A stretch of 64,000 nt of DNA from Sulfurospirillum diekertiae (GTDB lineage: Bacteria; Campylobacterota; Campylobacteria; Campylobacterales; Sulfurospirillaceae), in the NCBI RefSeq assembly GCF_011769985.2, contig NZ_CP039734.2:682001-746000 (forward strand), written 5' to 3'. The notes below the pieces were generated by a model. That model was not told the DNA's origin and searched no databases. It saw nothing but the letters and a program-made list of their open reading frames with translations. Position 1 is the first letter of the stretch. Each line of letters begins with the position of its first letter. Of the stretch, positions 18,826 to 27,142 are shown in pieces. The position numbers were made by a program, and so were the translations under genes.

Positions 18826-19665
18826 ATGAATCAATACCTCCTTGTGGGTGAAAAAAACCGTCTTAAGATCAATCGCTATACGGACAATGGCGTTTACCTA
18901 ATCTGTAAAGATGAGGATGAAGTCCTTCTTCCCAATCAATACGTCACTTTTGCGATGAAAGAGGGCGATGAAATCGACGTTTTTGTCTATTTTGACTCCG
19001 AAGATCGTATTGTGGCGAGTACCACGTTTCCCAAAGCCATGCTCGATGAATTTGCCTGTTTTGAAGTGGTCGATGTCACTCCTTTTGGCGCTTTTTTAGA
19101 CTGGGGCTTGCCCAAAGATTTGCTCGTACCCAAAGCGCTTCAAAAGTTTCCATTTTACGTGGGGATGAAGGTGATCGTACAGGTCAGTTTGGATGATGAG
19201 ACCGGACGTATTATTGGGACACAAAAGTACAACGACTTTTTGAAAAAAGATTTGAGCGCACTCAAACTCAAACAAGAGGTTAAACTCTTGGTGCGTGAAA
19301 AAACGCCTCTTGGCTTTAAAGTGATCGTAAACAACCTGTACGACGGGCTTATTTTTCACAGTGAAATTTTTGAAAACATCGAAGTGGGTGATGAAAAAGT
19401 AGGGTATATTAAAACCCTTCGCAAAGATGGAAAACTGGACATCATTTTACAACCCATTGGCGATAAAAGCGATGAAGTCGCTGCGGCTAAGATTGTTGAG
19501 ATTTTAAGTGCAACGGGTGGGGCATGTGAGATGAATTACAAGAGCACACCTGAGCAGATTTCACAGCGTTTTGGGCTCAGCCGTAAGGCGTATAAACGTG
19601 CCCTCACCAAACTGATTGATGCGAAAAAACTCGAAGTGAACGATGAGGGAATGCGTCTTTTATGA
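18826..19665 (+). CDS. CvfB-like protein with S1 RNA-binding domains
   Basis: A 279-residue protein with consecutive S1-like OB folds (clearest at about 70-130, FEVVDVTPFGAFLDWGLPKDLLVP, and about 150-210, VIVNNLYDGLIFHSEIFENIEVGD) and a C-terminal winged helix (about 225-275, ISQRFGLSRKAYKRALTKLIDAKKLEV). This is the CvfB/YitL architecture; CvfB of Staphylococcus aureus binds RNA and affects virulence-gene expression. The role here is unknown but probably post-transcriptional. Its stop overlaps the next gene's ATG (19662-19665), indicating an operon with the flavoprotein. Confidence 0.82.
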   Translation: MNQYLLVGEKNRLKINRYTDNGVYLICKDEDEVLLPNQYVTFAMKEGDEIDVFVYFDSEDRIVASTTFPKAMLDEFACFEVVDVTPFGAFLDWGLPKDLLVPKALQKFPFYVGMKVIVQVSLDDETGRIIGTQKYNDFLKKDLSALKLKQEVKLLVREKTPLGFKVIVNNLYDGLIFHSEIFENIEVGDEKVGYIKTLRKDGKLDIILQPIGDKSDEVAAAKIVEILSATGGACEMNYKSTPEQISQRFGLSRKAYKRALTKLIDAKKLEVNDEGMRLL

Positions 19666-20876
19666 GTCGTGTTGCTATCATCGGAGCGGGAGCCTCAGGT
19701 CTTGTATGTGCCATTGAAGCGGCGCGTAAAGGTCACCAAGTAACGCTCTTTGAAAAGAACAGCAAAGTCGGTCGCAAAATCCTTGCTACGGGCAATGGCA
19801 GATGCAATATCTCCAATGAAAAGATCAACATCACGCGTTACCATGGCGAATCACCGAGCTTTGCCAAAGAGGCACTCAGGCGTTTTGACACCTTTACATG
19901 TAAAGCGTATTTTCGCGCATTAGGACTGGAAATGCGTGAAGGCGAAGAGGGCAGACTTTACCCGATGAGCCATCAAGCGTCCAGTGTTGTCGATCTGCTC
20001 ATCCACGAAGCGCGATCTTTACATGTAAACGTTTTGCTGGAAAGCGAAGTGACAAAAATCGAGAAAAAAGATGCGGAATTTATGTTACATGTAAACGCAC
20101 AAACGCATATTTTTGATGCCTGTGTGATTGCCACAGGAAGTGTCGCAATGCCCACGCTTGGGAGTTCGGGGAGTGGGTACGACTTTGCGAAAAGCTTGGG
20201 TCACAGCGTCATCGAGCCGTATCCTTCGTTGGTTCAGTTGATCAGCGATGAGCCTTTTCTGAAAGAGGCGAGTGGCGTCAAGATGGATGCAGGGGTGGAT
20301 CTTTACATCGACAATCAAAAATGCCAAAGTGTGCAGGGCGATCTGCTTTTTACCACGTATGGACTTTCCGGTTCGGCCATTTTAGAGGTCAGTCGCAAGG
20401 CGTCTAAAGCGTTTGTGGATGGCGAAACGGTGCATGTTGTCCTCGATCTTCTCCCCAATCTCAGTCGCGAAGCGCTCGCTTCACTGCTTCAAAAAAGGCT
20501 CTCTTTCGCCAAAGGGAAGTCACTCTCTTTGTGGCTAGAGGGAATCATTCCTAAAAAATTGGCACTTTTTATCCTTCAGCGTGAAAAACTCACTTCCCTA
20601 AAGGACGCATCATCGCTTGGTGCCAAAGAGATGAAAAAAATACTCTTTGCGTTGAAGTCGTTACGTTTACATGTAAAGGCAACCAAAGGGTTTGAAAGTG
20701 CCGAAGTGTGCGCAGGTGGTGTGGATGTAAGAGAACTAGACGCTAAGAATTTGATGTCAAAGAAGATTCCAAATCTCTATTTCTGTGGCGAAGTGTTGGA
20801 CATTGATGGCGATTGTGGGGGCTTCAACCTTCATTTTGCATGGGCTTCGGGGTATCTTGTGGGGCAGAGTCTTTAG
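19662..20876 (+). CDS. BaiN/HI0933-family FAD-dependent oxidoreductase
   Basis: A 404-residue flavoprotein. The FAD-binding Rossmann motif GAGASGLVCAIEAARKG begins at residue 8, followed by VGRKILATGNGRCNISN, a signature of the HI0933/BaiN/YhiN family. A second FAD-contact region is near the C-terminus (NLYFCGEVLDIDGDCGGFNLHFAWASG). Most members lack a tested substrate. The start overlaps the upstream gene by four bases. Four copies of the iterated palindrome lie in this one gene (19893, 20018, 20084, 20666), read as FTCK, LHVN, LHVN and LHVK, the densest cluster in the window. They fall in variable segments, not in the FAD motifs. Confidence 0.87.
   Translation: MSRVAIIGAGASGLVCAIEAARKGHQVTLFEKNSKVGRKILATGNGRCNISNEKINITRYHGESPSFAKEALRRFDTFTCKAYFRALGLEMREGEEGRLYPMSHQASSVVDLLIHEARSLHVNVLLESEVTKIEKKDAEFMLHVNAQTHIFDACVIATGSVAMPTLGSSGSGYDFAKSLGHSVIEPYPSLVQLISDEPFLKEASGVKMDAGVDLYIDNQKCQSVQGDLLFTTYGLSGSAILEVSRKASKAFVDGETVHVVLDLLPNLSREALASLLQKRLSFAKGKSLSLWLEGIIPKKLALFILQREKLTSLKDASSLGAKEMKKILFALKSLRLHVKATKGFESAEVCAGGVDVRELDAKNLMSKKIPNLYFCGEVLDIDGDCGGFNLHFAWASGYLVGQSL
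19893..19904. repeat. TTTACATGTAAA palindrome, intragenic
   Basis: Exact copy in the BaiN-like gene, read as FTCK. Confidence 0.9.
20018..20029. repeat. TTTACATGTAAA palindrome, intragenic
   Basis: Exact copy in the BaiN-like gene, read as LHVN. Confidence 0.9.
20084..20095. repeat. TTTACATGTAAA palindrome, one mismatch, intragenic
   Basis: GTTACATGTAAA in the BaiN-like gene, 66 bases after the previous copy, read as LHVN. Confidence 0.85.
20666..20677. repeat. TTTACATGTAAA palindrome, intragenic
   Basis: Exact copy in the BaiN-like gene, read as LHVK. Confidence 0.9.
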
Positions 20877-21033
20877 ATTTTTTAATACACTATTATTTAT
20901 ACTCAATTGCAAAAAGTAGCTTCTTTTCTTCTTTGTCTCTTAAGGTATAGACAAGTACAATACAGCACTTAAAGTTACATTTTCATTATAATTAAAGTGA
21001 ATCATTGCACTCACTATAGACAAAAGAGGTACT

Positions 21034-22683
21034 TTGTTTACATTGAAAGACGATCGTTTGAGCAAAATTAAAAATAGTATTCTTACTCGCGTCATTTTGT
21101 TTGCATTTATGATCATCATTATAGGGGGATTCACACGGTATTATCTCTCCTTTCAGACCATCCATACGCATCTTTTCAAAGTTCTTTCTATTCATCTAGA
21201 AGCACTTGCCGACGAGGGAGCTCAAGATGTCACGCATAACTTAGACGTTCGAAAAAGTTTTCTGACGAAACTCGCTTCTTTACTACCTCCTTCACTGCTC
21301 GAAGATCCAAAGGCACTCAAAAAATGGCTTACGGAGCGAGAAGAATTAAACCCCGTTTTTTCAGGTGCTTTGTTTGTTTTAAATAAAGAGGGGACGCTCA
21401 TCGCTGGAAATGGTACTGAAATCAACGAAGGTGAAAAAGCTTATGCAGAGGACGATTTTTTTAAGCAGGCAATGACACAAGCGTTTGTCATTGGAACACC
21501 GATTGTGAGTACGATTTCAAAAGTGCCTGTTCTTCCGCTCTCTGTACCTATCAAGGATAATTTAGGAAATATATGTGCAATTATGGTGGGGATGACCAAT
21601 TTTGATACCCCAGGTTTTTTTGACCGTGTTCTTAATGGTCATATTGGACTGACAGGTGGGTTTTTGCTGGTGGATGCAAAAAAACAAATTTTTATTGCTG
21701 CTACGCAAAAAGAACTCATACTAAAACCTACACCCAAACGAGGGAAAAACCTTTTACATGACAAGGCAATAGCAGGTTTTAGAGGGAGTGGAATCACGAT
21801 TAATGCACATGGACTGGAAGAATTATCGGCAATGACATCTGTTCCAAACACAGATTGGTTTGTCGTTTCTCGTATTCAAACCAAAGAAGCTTTCGCTATG
21901 GAAGAAAATATTAAAACAACCCTTATTCAAGCACATGCAGCAAGTCTTATCATTGTCCCTAGCATACTTTTTGCATTTTTATTTTTCTTTTTTAGACCTT
22001 TGCGAACGTCTGCTTCTTTGGCTGATAAGATGTCGCTAGGAGAAGTACCTCTTAAACCATTGCCAATTAAACGAATGGATGAAGTTGGTTATTTAACCGC
22101 GGCCTTCAATCGACTGATGGCGATGCTGTTAGAGAGTCAAAAAGAGCTTAAAGAAATAGCGCACTATGACTATCTGACAAAGCTTCCCAATCGTTTTTTG
22201 ATGGTTGATAGGTTGGAGCAAGCATTAGCACGATGTGCGAGAAATAATACACGATTAGCATTGCTTTTTATGGATTTAGATGGCTTTAAGGCGATCAATG
22301 ACTCTTTGGGTCATAATGCAGGAGATGAAGCACTGATGGAAGTGGCAAAACGTTTTTCATCGCTGATACGCACGAGTGATACGTTGGCAAGAATTGGAGG
22401 CGATGAATTTGTGATTTTGCTGAGTGACCTTGATGGTGATCTATCTTGTGCAACGAGCGCTGCTAGTTTGGTGGTATCAAAGTGTACAGAAGCGTTAAAA
22501 GAGCCAGTCATACTAAAAGGGAATAGACGGTATTTGGGAGTCTCTATAGGTATGGCTATAGGCAATAAAGAGAGCTTGCTTGATGATTTAATGGTAGAGG
22601 CCGATACCAAAATGTACAAAACTAAAAATAGAACCAGCAATAACATAATGCCTTCTTCAGTTAACTTACCACCTTTACAATAA
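21034..22683 (+). CDS. Membrane diguanylate cyclase with Cache sensor
   Basis: Makes cyclic-di-GMP from two GTP. About 549 residues: TM1 (about 20-40), a periplasmic double-Cache-like sensor (about 50-300, with SVPIKDNLGNICAIMVGMTNF), TM2 (about 305-325), HAMP (about 325-380) and GGDEF (about 385-540). The active site is an exact GGDEF (about 455) and the inhibitory I-site RTSD lies five residues upstream, so it should be active and product-inhibited. The start is TTG at 21034 with AGAGG four to five bases before it; another in-frame TTG lies at 21043. The gene stands alone. Its ligand is unknown; Cache sensors usually bind small metabolites. Confidence 0.9.
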   Translation: MFTLKDDRLSKIKNSILTRVILFAFMIIIIGGFTRYYLSFQTIHTHLFKVLSIHLEALADEGAQDVTHNLDVRKSFLTKLASLLPPSLLEDPKALKKWLTEREELNPVFSGALFVLNKEGTLIAGNGTEINEGEKAYAEDDFFKQAMTQAFVIGTPIVSTISKVPVLPLSVPIKDNLGNICAIMVGMTNFDTPGFFDRVLNGHIGLTGGFLLVDAKKQIFIAATQKELILKPTPKRGKNLLHDKAIAGFRGSGITINAHGLEELSAMTSVPNTDWFVVSRIQTKEAFAMEENIKTTLIQAHAASLIIVPSILFAFLFFFFRPLRTSASLADKMSLGEVPLKPLPIKRMDEVGYLTAAFNRLMAMLLESQKELKEIAHYDYLTKLPNRFLMVDRLEQALARCARNNTRLALLFMDLDGFKAINDSLGHNAGDEALMEVAKRFSSLIRTSDTLARIGGDEFVILLSDLDGDLSCATSAASLVVSKCTEALKEPVILKGNRRYLGVSIGMAIGNKESLLDDLMVEADTKMYKTKNRTSNNIMPSSVNLPPLQ

Positions 22684-22697
22684 GAGGCTCTTTATCG

Positions 22698-22709
22698 TTT
22701 ACATGTAAA
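22698..22709. repeat. TTTACATGTAAA palindrome, stop-proximal
   Basis: Exact copy 14 bases after the diguanylate cyclase stop, between it and the convergent hemJ. Confidence 0.9.
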
Positions 22710-22733
22710 GGTATGTGAGCAATAAAAAGAAAA

Positions 22734-23249
22734 TTACTCTTTATGCTCTGGTTGTTGAAAAATCATGTAGATGACAAAGGCAAAAAAAGCAATGATAATG
22801 GCGGTAAAGAGTAATGAAAACGTTTTAACCACAACGTACGCGACAATCAAAATAGAAAGAAGCGTTGGAACTTCATTGTAGGCGCGAAAAAACTTGCCAC
22901 TACGTTTGCATTCATCGTTCTCAAGTTGTACTCTAAAATACTCTAATGAAAATGAATACGCTGTCATTAGAGCGACCACAACAAGTTTTGCATACAGCCA
23001 TTCGCCCGTTTCAAATAAAATAGGGTTCACTATAAGCATGGCGGCACCACTTAAAAGGGTTGCCCAAAAAGCAGGTAGACCGATGTATTTGTAGACTTTG
23101 TACTCTTGAATTTTGACGACTTCAACAAATTCACTCTTATGAGAGTGTTCCACATGGTAAACAAAAAGACGCGGGAGATAAAAAAGCATTGCCATCCATG
23201 ACATAAACGCCATAACGTGAAAAGTTAAAATCCAACTATAATAAGCCAT
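22734..23249 (-). CDS. hemJ: Protoporphyrinogen IX oxidase, HemJ type
   Basis: A 171-residue, four-to-five-TM protein of the HemJ/UPF0093 family, which oxidises protoporphyrinogen IX to protoporphyrin IX in heme synthesis. The N-terminal HVMAFMSWMAMLFYLPRLFVYH contains the conserved His and Arg of the family, and LEYFRVQLENDECKRSGKFFRAYNEVPTLL resembles the conserved cytoplasmic loop and following segment. I chose the ATG at 23249 (MAYYSW) because AGGAG lies six bases before it; an in-frame TTG at 23264 has no such site. It lies downstream of cowN on the same strand with a 63-base gap. Confidence 0.88.
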   Translation of the reverse strand: MAYYSWILTFHVMAFMSWMAMLFYLPRLFVYHVEHSHKSEFVEVVKIQEYKVYKYIGLPAFWATLLSGAAMLIVNPILFETGEWLYAKLVVVALMTAYSFSLEYFRVQLENDECKRSGKFFRAYNEVPTLLSILIVAYVVVKTFSLLFTAIIIAFFAFVIYMIFQQPEHKE

Positions 23250-23312
23250 CTTCTGCTCCTGCAAAAATCTTGGTGCAATTATAGCAAGTCAACATGGTTT
23301 TTTGTAGGATTT

Positions 23313-23615
23313 TTAACAACACTCCATTTCGGCTTTTTCCATCAACTCGATGCCTTTTTCAAACGCATACTCTTCAAAAAGCGCTGAAAGATAAAAAACA
23401 TGAGAGCAAATATGGTAAAGAATATCTTTTGAATCATGCTTGGCAAAAACAGCTTTATAATCTTTAGGAATGAGTGTTTCAAAACGAATCCATAAATCAT
23501 TTTTTGCTTCAGGACGAAGCTCAAAAAGTTCGTACATGGCATCTAACACATGGGTTGCATTTTCGTAGCAGTCAATATTATGAAAGCTCACGTAACGATC
23601 GCGTACTTCTTCCAT
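23313..23615 (-). CDS. cowN: CowN, CO-protection protein for nitrogenase
   Basis: A 100-residue soluble protein whose start (DRYVSFHNIDCYENA) and end (MEKAEMECC) match the CowN family as I know it. CowN protects nitrogenase from carbon monoxide and sustains N2 fixation when CO is present. The length is close to the family's roughly 90-100. No nif genes lie in the window, so this is an isolated cowN. It implies a nitrogenase elsewhere, which fits a Sulfurospirillum-type genome. No NifA/sigma-54 promoter was confirmed by eye upstream. The assignment rests on end motifs and length. Confidence 0.82.
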   Translation of the reverse strand: MEEVRDRYVSFHNIDCYENATHVLDAMYELFELRPEAKNDLWIRFETLIPKDYKAVFAKHDSKDILYHICSHVFYLSALFEEYAFEKGIELMEKAEMECC

Positions 23616-23754
23616 GATGTAGCCTTTTTAAAAGCTTTATGCATGTTGTGTTCCATAAGCTTACATCTTTTTAACATATGATATTTTTAATTTATTTATA
23701 AGTTTTAAATAAATCGCATATGGCGCATATTAAAAGAACAAAGAAGTTTGATTT

Positions 23755-24666
23755 TTAATGCAATGCCGCTTCTAAGCTCTGGTTTAAAAAGTCATCGACT
23801 GCTTTGGTATACATGACCTCTTCACCTAAAAGTTTGTTGATTTCTCGGTGGCTCATATTTTCTTTCAATAATAAGGTTTTTGTTCCCAATGTTGTCGCTT
23901 TGGTTAAAAATTTTTCAGCTTGTGGGCAAGAATCTTCACGTTTGGTCGAGCAAACGGCAAGAAGAGGCATCCGTTTTGTTGTAAGTTGATGGTACGGTGA
24001 GAGACTTTGCCAATAGACAGGGTTTGTTCCAAAAGCAGGGTCATACAAGCGCATATGTTTGGCACTCATAAGGGCTGGTGTGTCCATCACGGCACTGTCA
24101 AGAAAAACAGCAGCAATGGGAGGGGTAATCGAGTACGTAGGATATAAACTATTTGAAGAGGCAATAAGCGCGATGATATGCGCACCCGCCGAGTGTCCCA
24201 TAACAATAAATTTAGTTTTATCTCCACCCCAAGAAGCACTTTGGGCTTGAGCAAATCCTAGTGCTTTAGCGACGTCATTGAGTTGCTCACTCACTGGCGC
24301 TTCGGGGAGAAGTTTATAATTGGTAGAGATAACAATGTAGCCTTTAGCAACCCAATAATTCACTTTGTTTTCCACTACATTTTGCATCTTCTTGTCGCCA
24401 ATTTTCCATGCACCTCCGTGCACCATAAAGATAACTGGCGCAAGGGTTGAGGTGTTTACATGTAAAGGAGTATAGACATCGAAACGCTCTTTGGCATTGT
24501 TTCCATAACTGACATTGGCGATGAGCCGTATCTCTTTGGAAAAGCGAGCCTCTTTTTCCTCTTCGTCATCTCCTAATCCCAAATGATCGCGCAAAATACC
24601 AGCCTGTAAGCTTTGGAATACGACAAGAAAAAGAAGTATAAACCATACGTTTTTGATCATCGACAA
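23755..24666 (-). CDS. Secreted alpha/beta hydrolase (esterase/carboxylesterase)
   Basis: A 303-residue protein with a signal peptide (about 1-22, VWFILLFLVVFQSLQA). The fold is of the BD-FAE/hormone-sensitive-lipase type: oxyanion motif MVHGGAWKIGD near residue 80, nucleophile elbow GHSAGAH (Ser about 158), and a late His in MSHREI that probably completes the triad. It acts in the periplasm or outside; natural substrates are unknown. It follows the Old Yellow Enzyme gene on the same strand with a 27-base gap carrying a palindrome copy. Another copy (24455) is read as LHVN. Confidence 0.83.
   Translation of the reverse strand: MSMIKNVWFILLFLVVFQSLQAGILRDHLGLGDDEEEKEARFSKEIRLIANVSYGNNAKERFDVYTPLHVNTSTLAPVIFMVHGGAWKIGDKKMQNVVENKVNYWVAKGYIVISTNYKLLPEAPVSEQLNDVAKALGFAQAQSASWGGDKTKFIVMGHSAGAHIIALIASSNSLYPTYSITPPIAAVFLDSAVMDTPALMSAKHMRLYDPAFGTNPVYWQSLSPYHQLTTKRMPLLAVCSTKREDSCPQAEKFLTKATTLGTKTLLLKENMSHREINKLLGEEVMYTKAVDDFLNQSLEAALH
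24455..24466. repeat. TTTACATGTAAA palindrome, intragenic
   Basis: Exact copy inside the esterase gene, read on the minus strand as LHVN. Confidence 0.9.
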
Positions 24667-24680
24667 CTCCTTACAAATGA

Positions 24681-24692
24681 ATTACATGTAAA
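24681..24692. repeat. TTTACATGTAAA palindrome, one mismatch, stop-proximal
   Basis: ATTACATGTAAA lies one base past the end of the Old Yellow Enzyme gene (minus strand), in the gap before the esterase. Confidence 0.8.
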
Positions 24693-24693
24693 A

Positions 24694-25731
24694 TTAAAAG
24701 GCTCTTACATAGGAAGGCTCAATGAGTGCTTTTTTACCTTCTTCTTTAGCGGCATAAAAAACAAAATTAGGATTGCGTAACAGTTCTCTACCGTAAGCCA
24801 CCAAATCACAAAAGCCTCCTTGCAAAAGCTTTTCTCCCTCTGCTGCGGTGGTAATGAGTCCCACAGCAATCGTCGGAATTCCTACGCTTTCACGAATGAC
24901 TTTGGCATACGCAGCTTGGTAAAGTGGTACAAGTGGTACAAGTGGTGGCATGTTTTGCGCTTCATTATTACCGCCTGCTGAGACGTGAATCATCGCAACA
25001 CCCATACTTTGAAGCTTTTTGGCAAGATAGATGCTTTCTTCAATATTCCAACCCTTTTCCATCCATTCATCGGCACTAATACGTACAAAGAGAGGTACTG
25101 TTTCCGTTGCATCCAAAATAGCTTGAGCAACTTCGATGACAAACGCACAACGGTTTTCCACACTGCCACCGTATTGGTCGGTGCGTTGATTGGTCAGAGG
25201 CGATAAAAATTCACAGAGCAAATAACCATGTGCAGCATGCAACTCAAGAAACTCATACCCAGCATAGGTGGCACGAAGGGCAGCTTGAACAAAATGTTTT
25301 TTAATCCCTTCTAGTTCTGCAAGACTGAGCTCATGTGGAAGCTTATAGCCATTGCTTTCACTAAATGCCAGTGGACTTGGTGCTACAGGCGTTGAAGAAG
25401 CACAAAGGCTTTTACGTCCTGCGTGAGCGAGTTGTATGCCCATTTTTGCACCGTATTCATGGCAGAGGTGAACCAGTTGTTGATGTCCTGGTACTTGGGC
25501 ATCATCCCAAAGTCCTAGATCAGCTTCGCTGATTCTGCCACGGGCTTCGACTGCTGTGGCTTCAACGATAATCAATCCCACGCCTCCCATGGCGCGTGTC
25601 GTATAATGGACAAGATGAAAAGGGGTGACTTCTCCGTCACTTTCGGCTTTGTACATGCACATCGGTGGCATGACCACTCTGTTCTTAAGAAAAATTCCAT
25701 TTTCTTCATACGGACTTAAAAGTAGGCTCAC
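24694..25731 (-). CDS. Old Yellow Enzyme family ene-reductase (YqjM/NamA-like)
   Basis: An FMN-dependent NAD(P)H oxidoreductase, 345 residues, a TIM-barrel of the YqjM/NamA class that reduces activated C=C bonds. MPPMCMYKAE holds the class cysteine (Cys25) and nearby Tyr; HAAHGYLLCEFLSPLTNQRTDQYGGSVENR is the family signature. The likely start is GTG at 25731, five bases after GGAG; a GTG at 25737 is in frame but overlaps that site. A 9-bp tandem repeat (ACAAGTGGT) codes for repeated VPL. It lies five bases before the efflux outer-membrane gene's 3' end on the same strand, so it may be at the end of the efflux operon. Confidence 0.9.
   Translation of the reverse strand: MSLLLSPYEENGIFLKNRVVMPPMCMYKAESDGEVTPFHLVHYTTRAMGGVGLIIVEATAVEARGRISEADLGLWDDAQVPGHQQLVHLCHEYGAKMGIQLAHAGRKSLCASSTPVAPSPLAFSESNGYKLPHELSLAELEGIKKHFVQAALRATYAGYEFLELHAAHGYLLCEFLSPLTNQRTDQYGGSVENRCAFVIEVAQAILDATETVPLFVRISADEWMEKGWNIEESIYLAKKLQSMGVAMIHVSAGGNNEAQNMPPLVPLVPLYQAAYAKVIRESVGIPTIAVGLITTAAEGEKLLQGGFCDLVAYGRELLRNPNFVFYAAKEEGKKALIEPSYVRAF
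24921..24946. repeat. 9-bp tandem repeat inside the ene-reductase gene
   Basis: Two exact ACAAGTGGT units (24929-24937, 24938-24946) follow an incomplete unit (AAAGTGGT). They encode repeated Val-Pro-Leu. Unit changes would keep the frame. Confidence 0.6.
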
Positions 25732-25741
25732 TATCACTCCT

Positions 25742-27142
25742 TTATTTGGTTGTCAAAAGTTCACTCTCTTGCCATCCACCACCGAGTGCTTTGAAAAGTT
25801 CTGCTTGTGAGGTTAGTAAGTATTGTTTGGTTGCAACAACATTTAAAGAAGCAGAAAGAACGCCTTTTTGGGCATCTAAGACTTCAAGTTGGTTAGCAAC
25901 ACCTTGATTGAATCGTTTGGTAGAGAGGTCTAGCACTTTTTGATAGGCTTTCAGCTCTTCTTCTTGGAAGGAAAGTCTACTTTGGGCTAAGTTCTCTTTT
26001 GCCAGTGCATCATGTACCTCTTTGTAAGCTTTCTTGACACTTTGTTCATAGCTTACAAGCGAAGATTGCAAATCGGTTTCGGAGATAGCAACACGTTGTT
26101 TAATACGCCCAAAATCAAAAATAGGTACGCTGAGGCTTGGTCCAAAGCTCCAGCGATTGGCCGTTGATTTAAGGATGTTGCTTAGATCATCACTCTCTTG
26201 ACCGTAACCTCCTGTGAGACTAATGGTTGGAAAATAGGCGGCTTTTTCAACACCAATAAGTGCATTTTTACTTCTAAGATTTTCCAGTGCTTCTTGAATA
26301 TCGGGGCGATTTTCCATCAGTGTGGAAGGTACGCCTGCAGGTATCGTGAGTGCATTGGGTAAGCTTGCTTCTGAGTTTTTATCTTCAAAAAGTGCTTGTG
26401 GGTTTTTGCCCAATAAAATCGTTAAAGCACTTTGTTGGAGTTTATAACTCTCCATTAAGCTGTTTTGAGAGGCTTTAACGTTGTTATATTGAGCAAGCGC
26501 TTGATTAGCCAAGACATCACTAATCGTTCCCACTTTTTGCTGTTTTGATCTAAATTCATAGCTCTCTTTATACGACTGTGCAGTTTTTTCTAAAATAGCC
26601 ATACGCGCTTGGAGTGAAGCTAGGTTAAAATACGCACTGATTACATCGTGAATGAGTGCATTGCGAACGGTTTCGCGTGAAGCTTGTGTGGCTAAGTAAA
26701 GTGACCAGTTAGATTCGCTCTGATTAGAGAGTCGTCCCCAAAAATCAACTTCGTAAGCAAGCCCTAGCCCAAGTGTAAAGTCTGAGTACGTAGCTCCCTT
26801 ACCTTTTGTGCTATAGGCTTCATTACTAGTTTTCATACGTGTATCACCCGCATTGGCACTGAGTGTTGGAAACTCATTGTCTGTGCTGAGCCCGTAAGCT
26901 TGGCGAGCTTTAATGACTTTTAAAGCGGAGAGTTTAAGATCATCACTGCCGAGAAGTGCTTCATCCACAAGAGCATTGAGTTTCGCATCATTAAATTGTT
27001 TCCACCACTCTTTGTTTACATGTAAAGCTTCTTGCGTCGTTTGGGGAAGATCCACTTTCGGAACATTCAGCTCAGGAGAGAGTGAACATCCACCCAAAAA
27101 GAGGATCGTGACAAAGGATAAAAGGGTAATACTACGAGTCAT
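25742..27142 (-). CDS. cmeC: Outer-membrane efflux lipoprotein, CmeC/OprM type
   Basis: A 466-residue outer-membrane channel protein with a lipoprotein signal (lipobox LGGC, Cys about 19) and the NodT/OprM layout of two OEP repeats. The start ATG has AAGGAG in front and overlaps the end of the pump gene by four bases (27139-27142), so it is the third gene of a CmeA-CmeB-CmeC-type multidrug efflux operon. It exports through the outer membrane what the pump captures. Because cmeB upstream is broken by an IS, its transcription may be altered. It remains intact. A palindrome copy at 27015 encodes LHVN near the N-terminus. Confidence 0.88.
   Translation of the reverse strand: MTRSITLLSFVTILFLGGCSLSPELNVPKVDLPQTTQEALHVNKEWWKQFNDAKLNALVDEALLGSDDLKLSALKVIKARQAYGLSTDNEFPTLSANAGDTRMKTSNEAYSTKGKGATYSDFTLGLGLAYEVDFWGRLSNQSESNWSLYLATQASRETVRNALIHDVISAYFNLASLQARMAILEKTAQSYKESYEFRSKQQKVGTISDVLANQALAQYNNVKASQNSLMESYKLQQSALTILLGKNPQALFEDKNSEASLPNALTIPAGVPSTLMENRPDIQEALENLRSKNALIGVEKAAYFPTISLTGGYGQESDDLSNILKSTANRWSFGPSLSVPIFDFGRIKQRVAISETDLQSSLVSYEQSVKKAYKEVHDALAKENLAQSRLSFQEEELKAYQKVLDLSTKRFNQGVANQLEVLDAQKGVLSASLNVVATKQYLLTSQAELFKALGGGWQESELLTTK
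27015..27026. repeat. TTTACATGTAAA palindrome, intragenic
   Basis: Exact copy inside the cmeC-like gene, read on the minus strand as LHVN. Confidence 0.9.
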
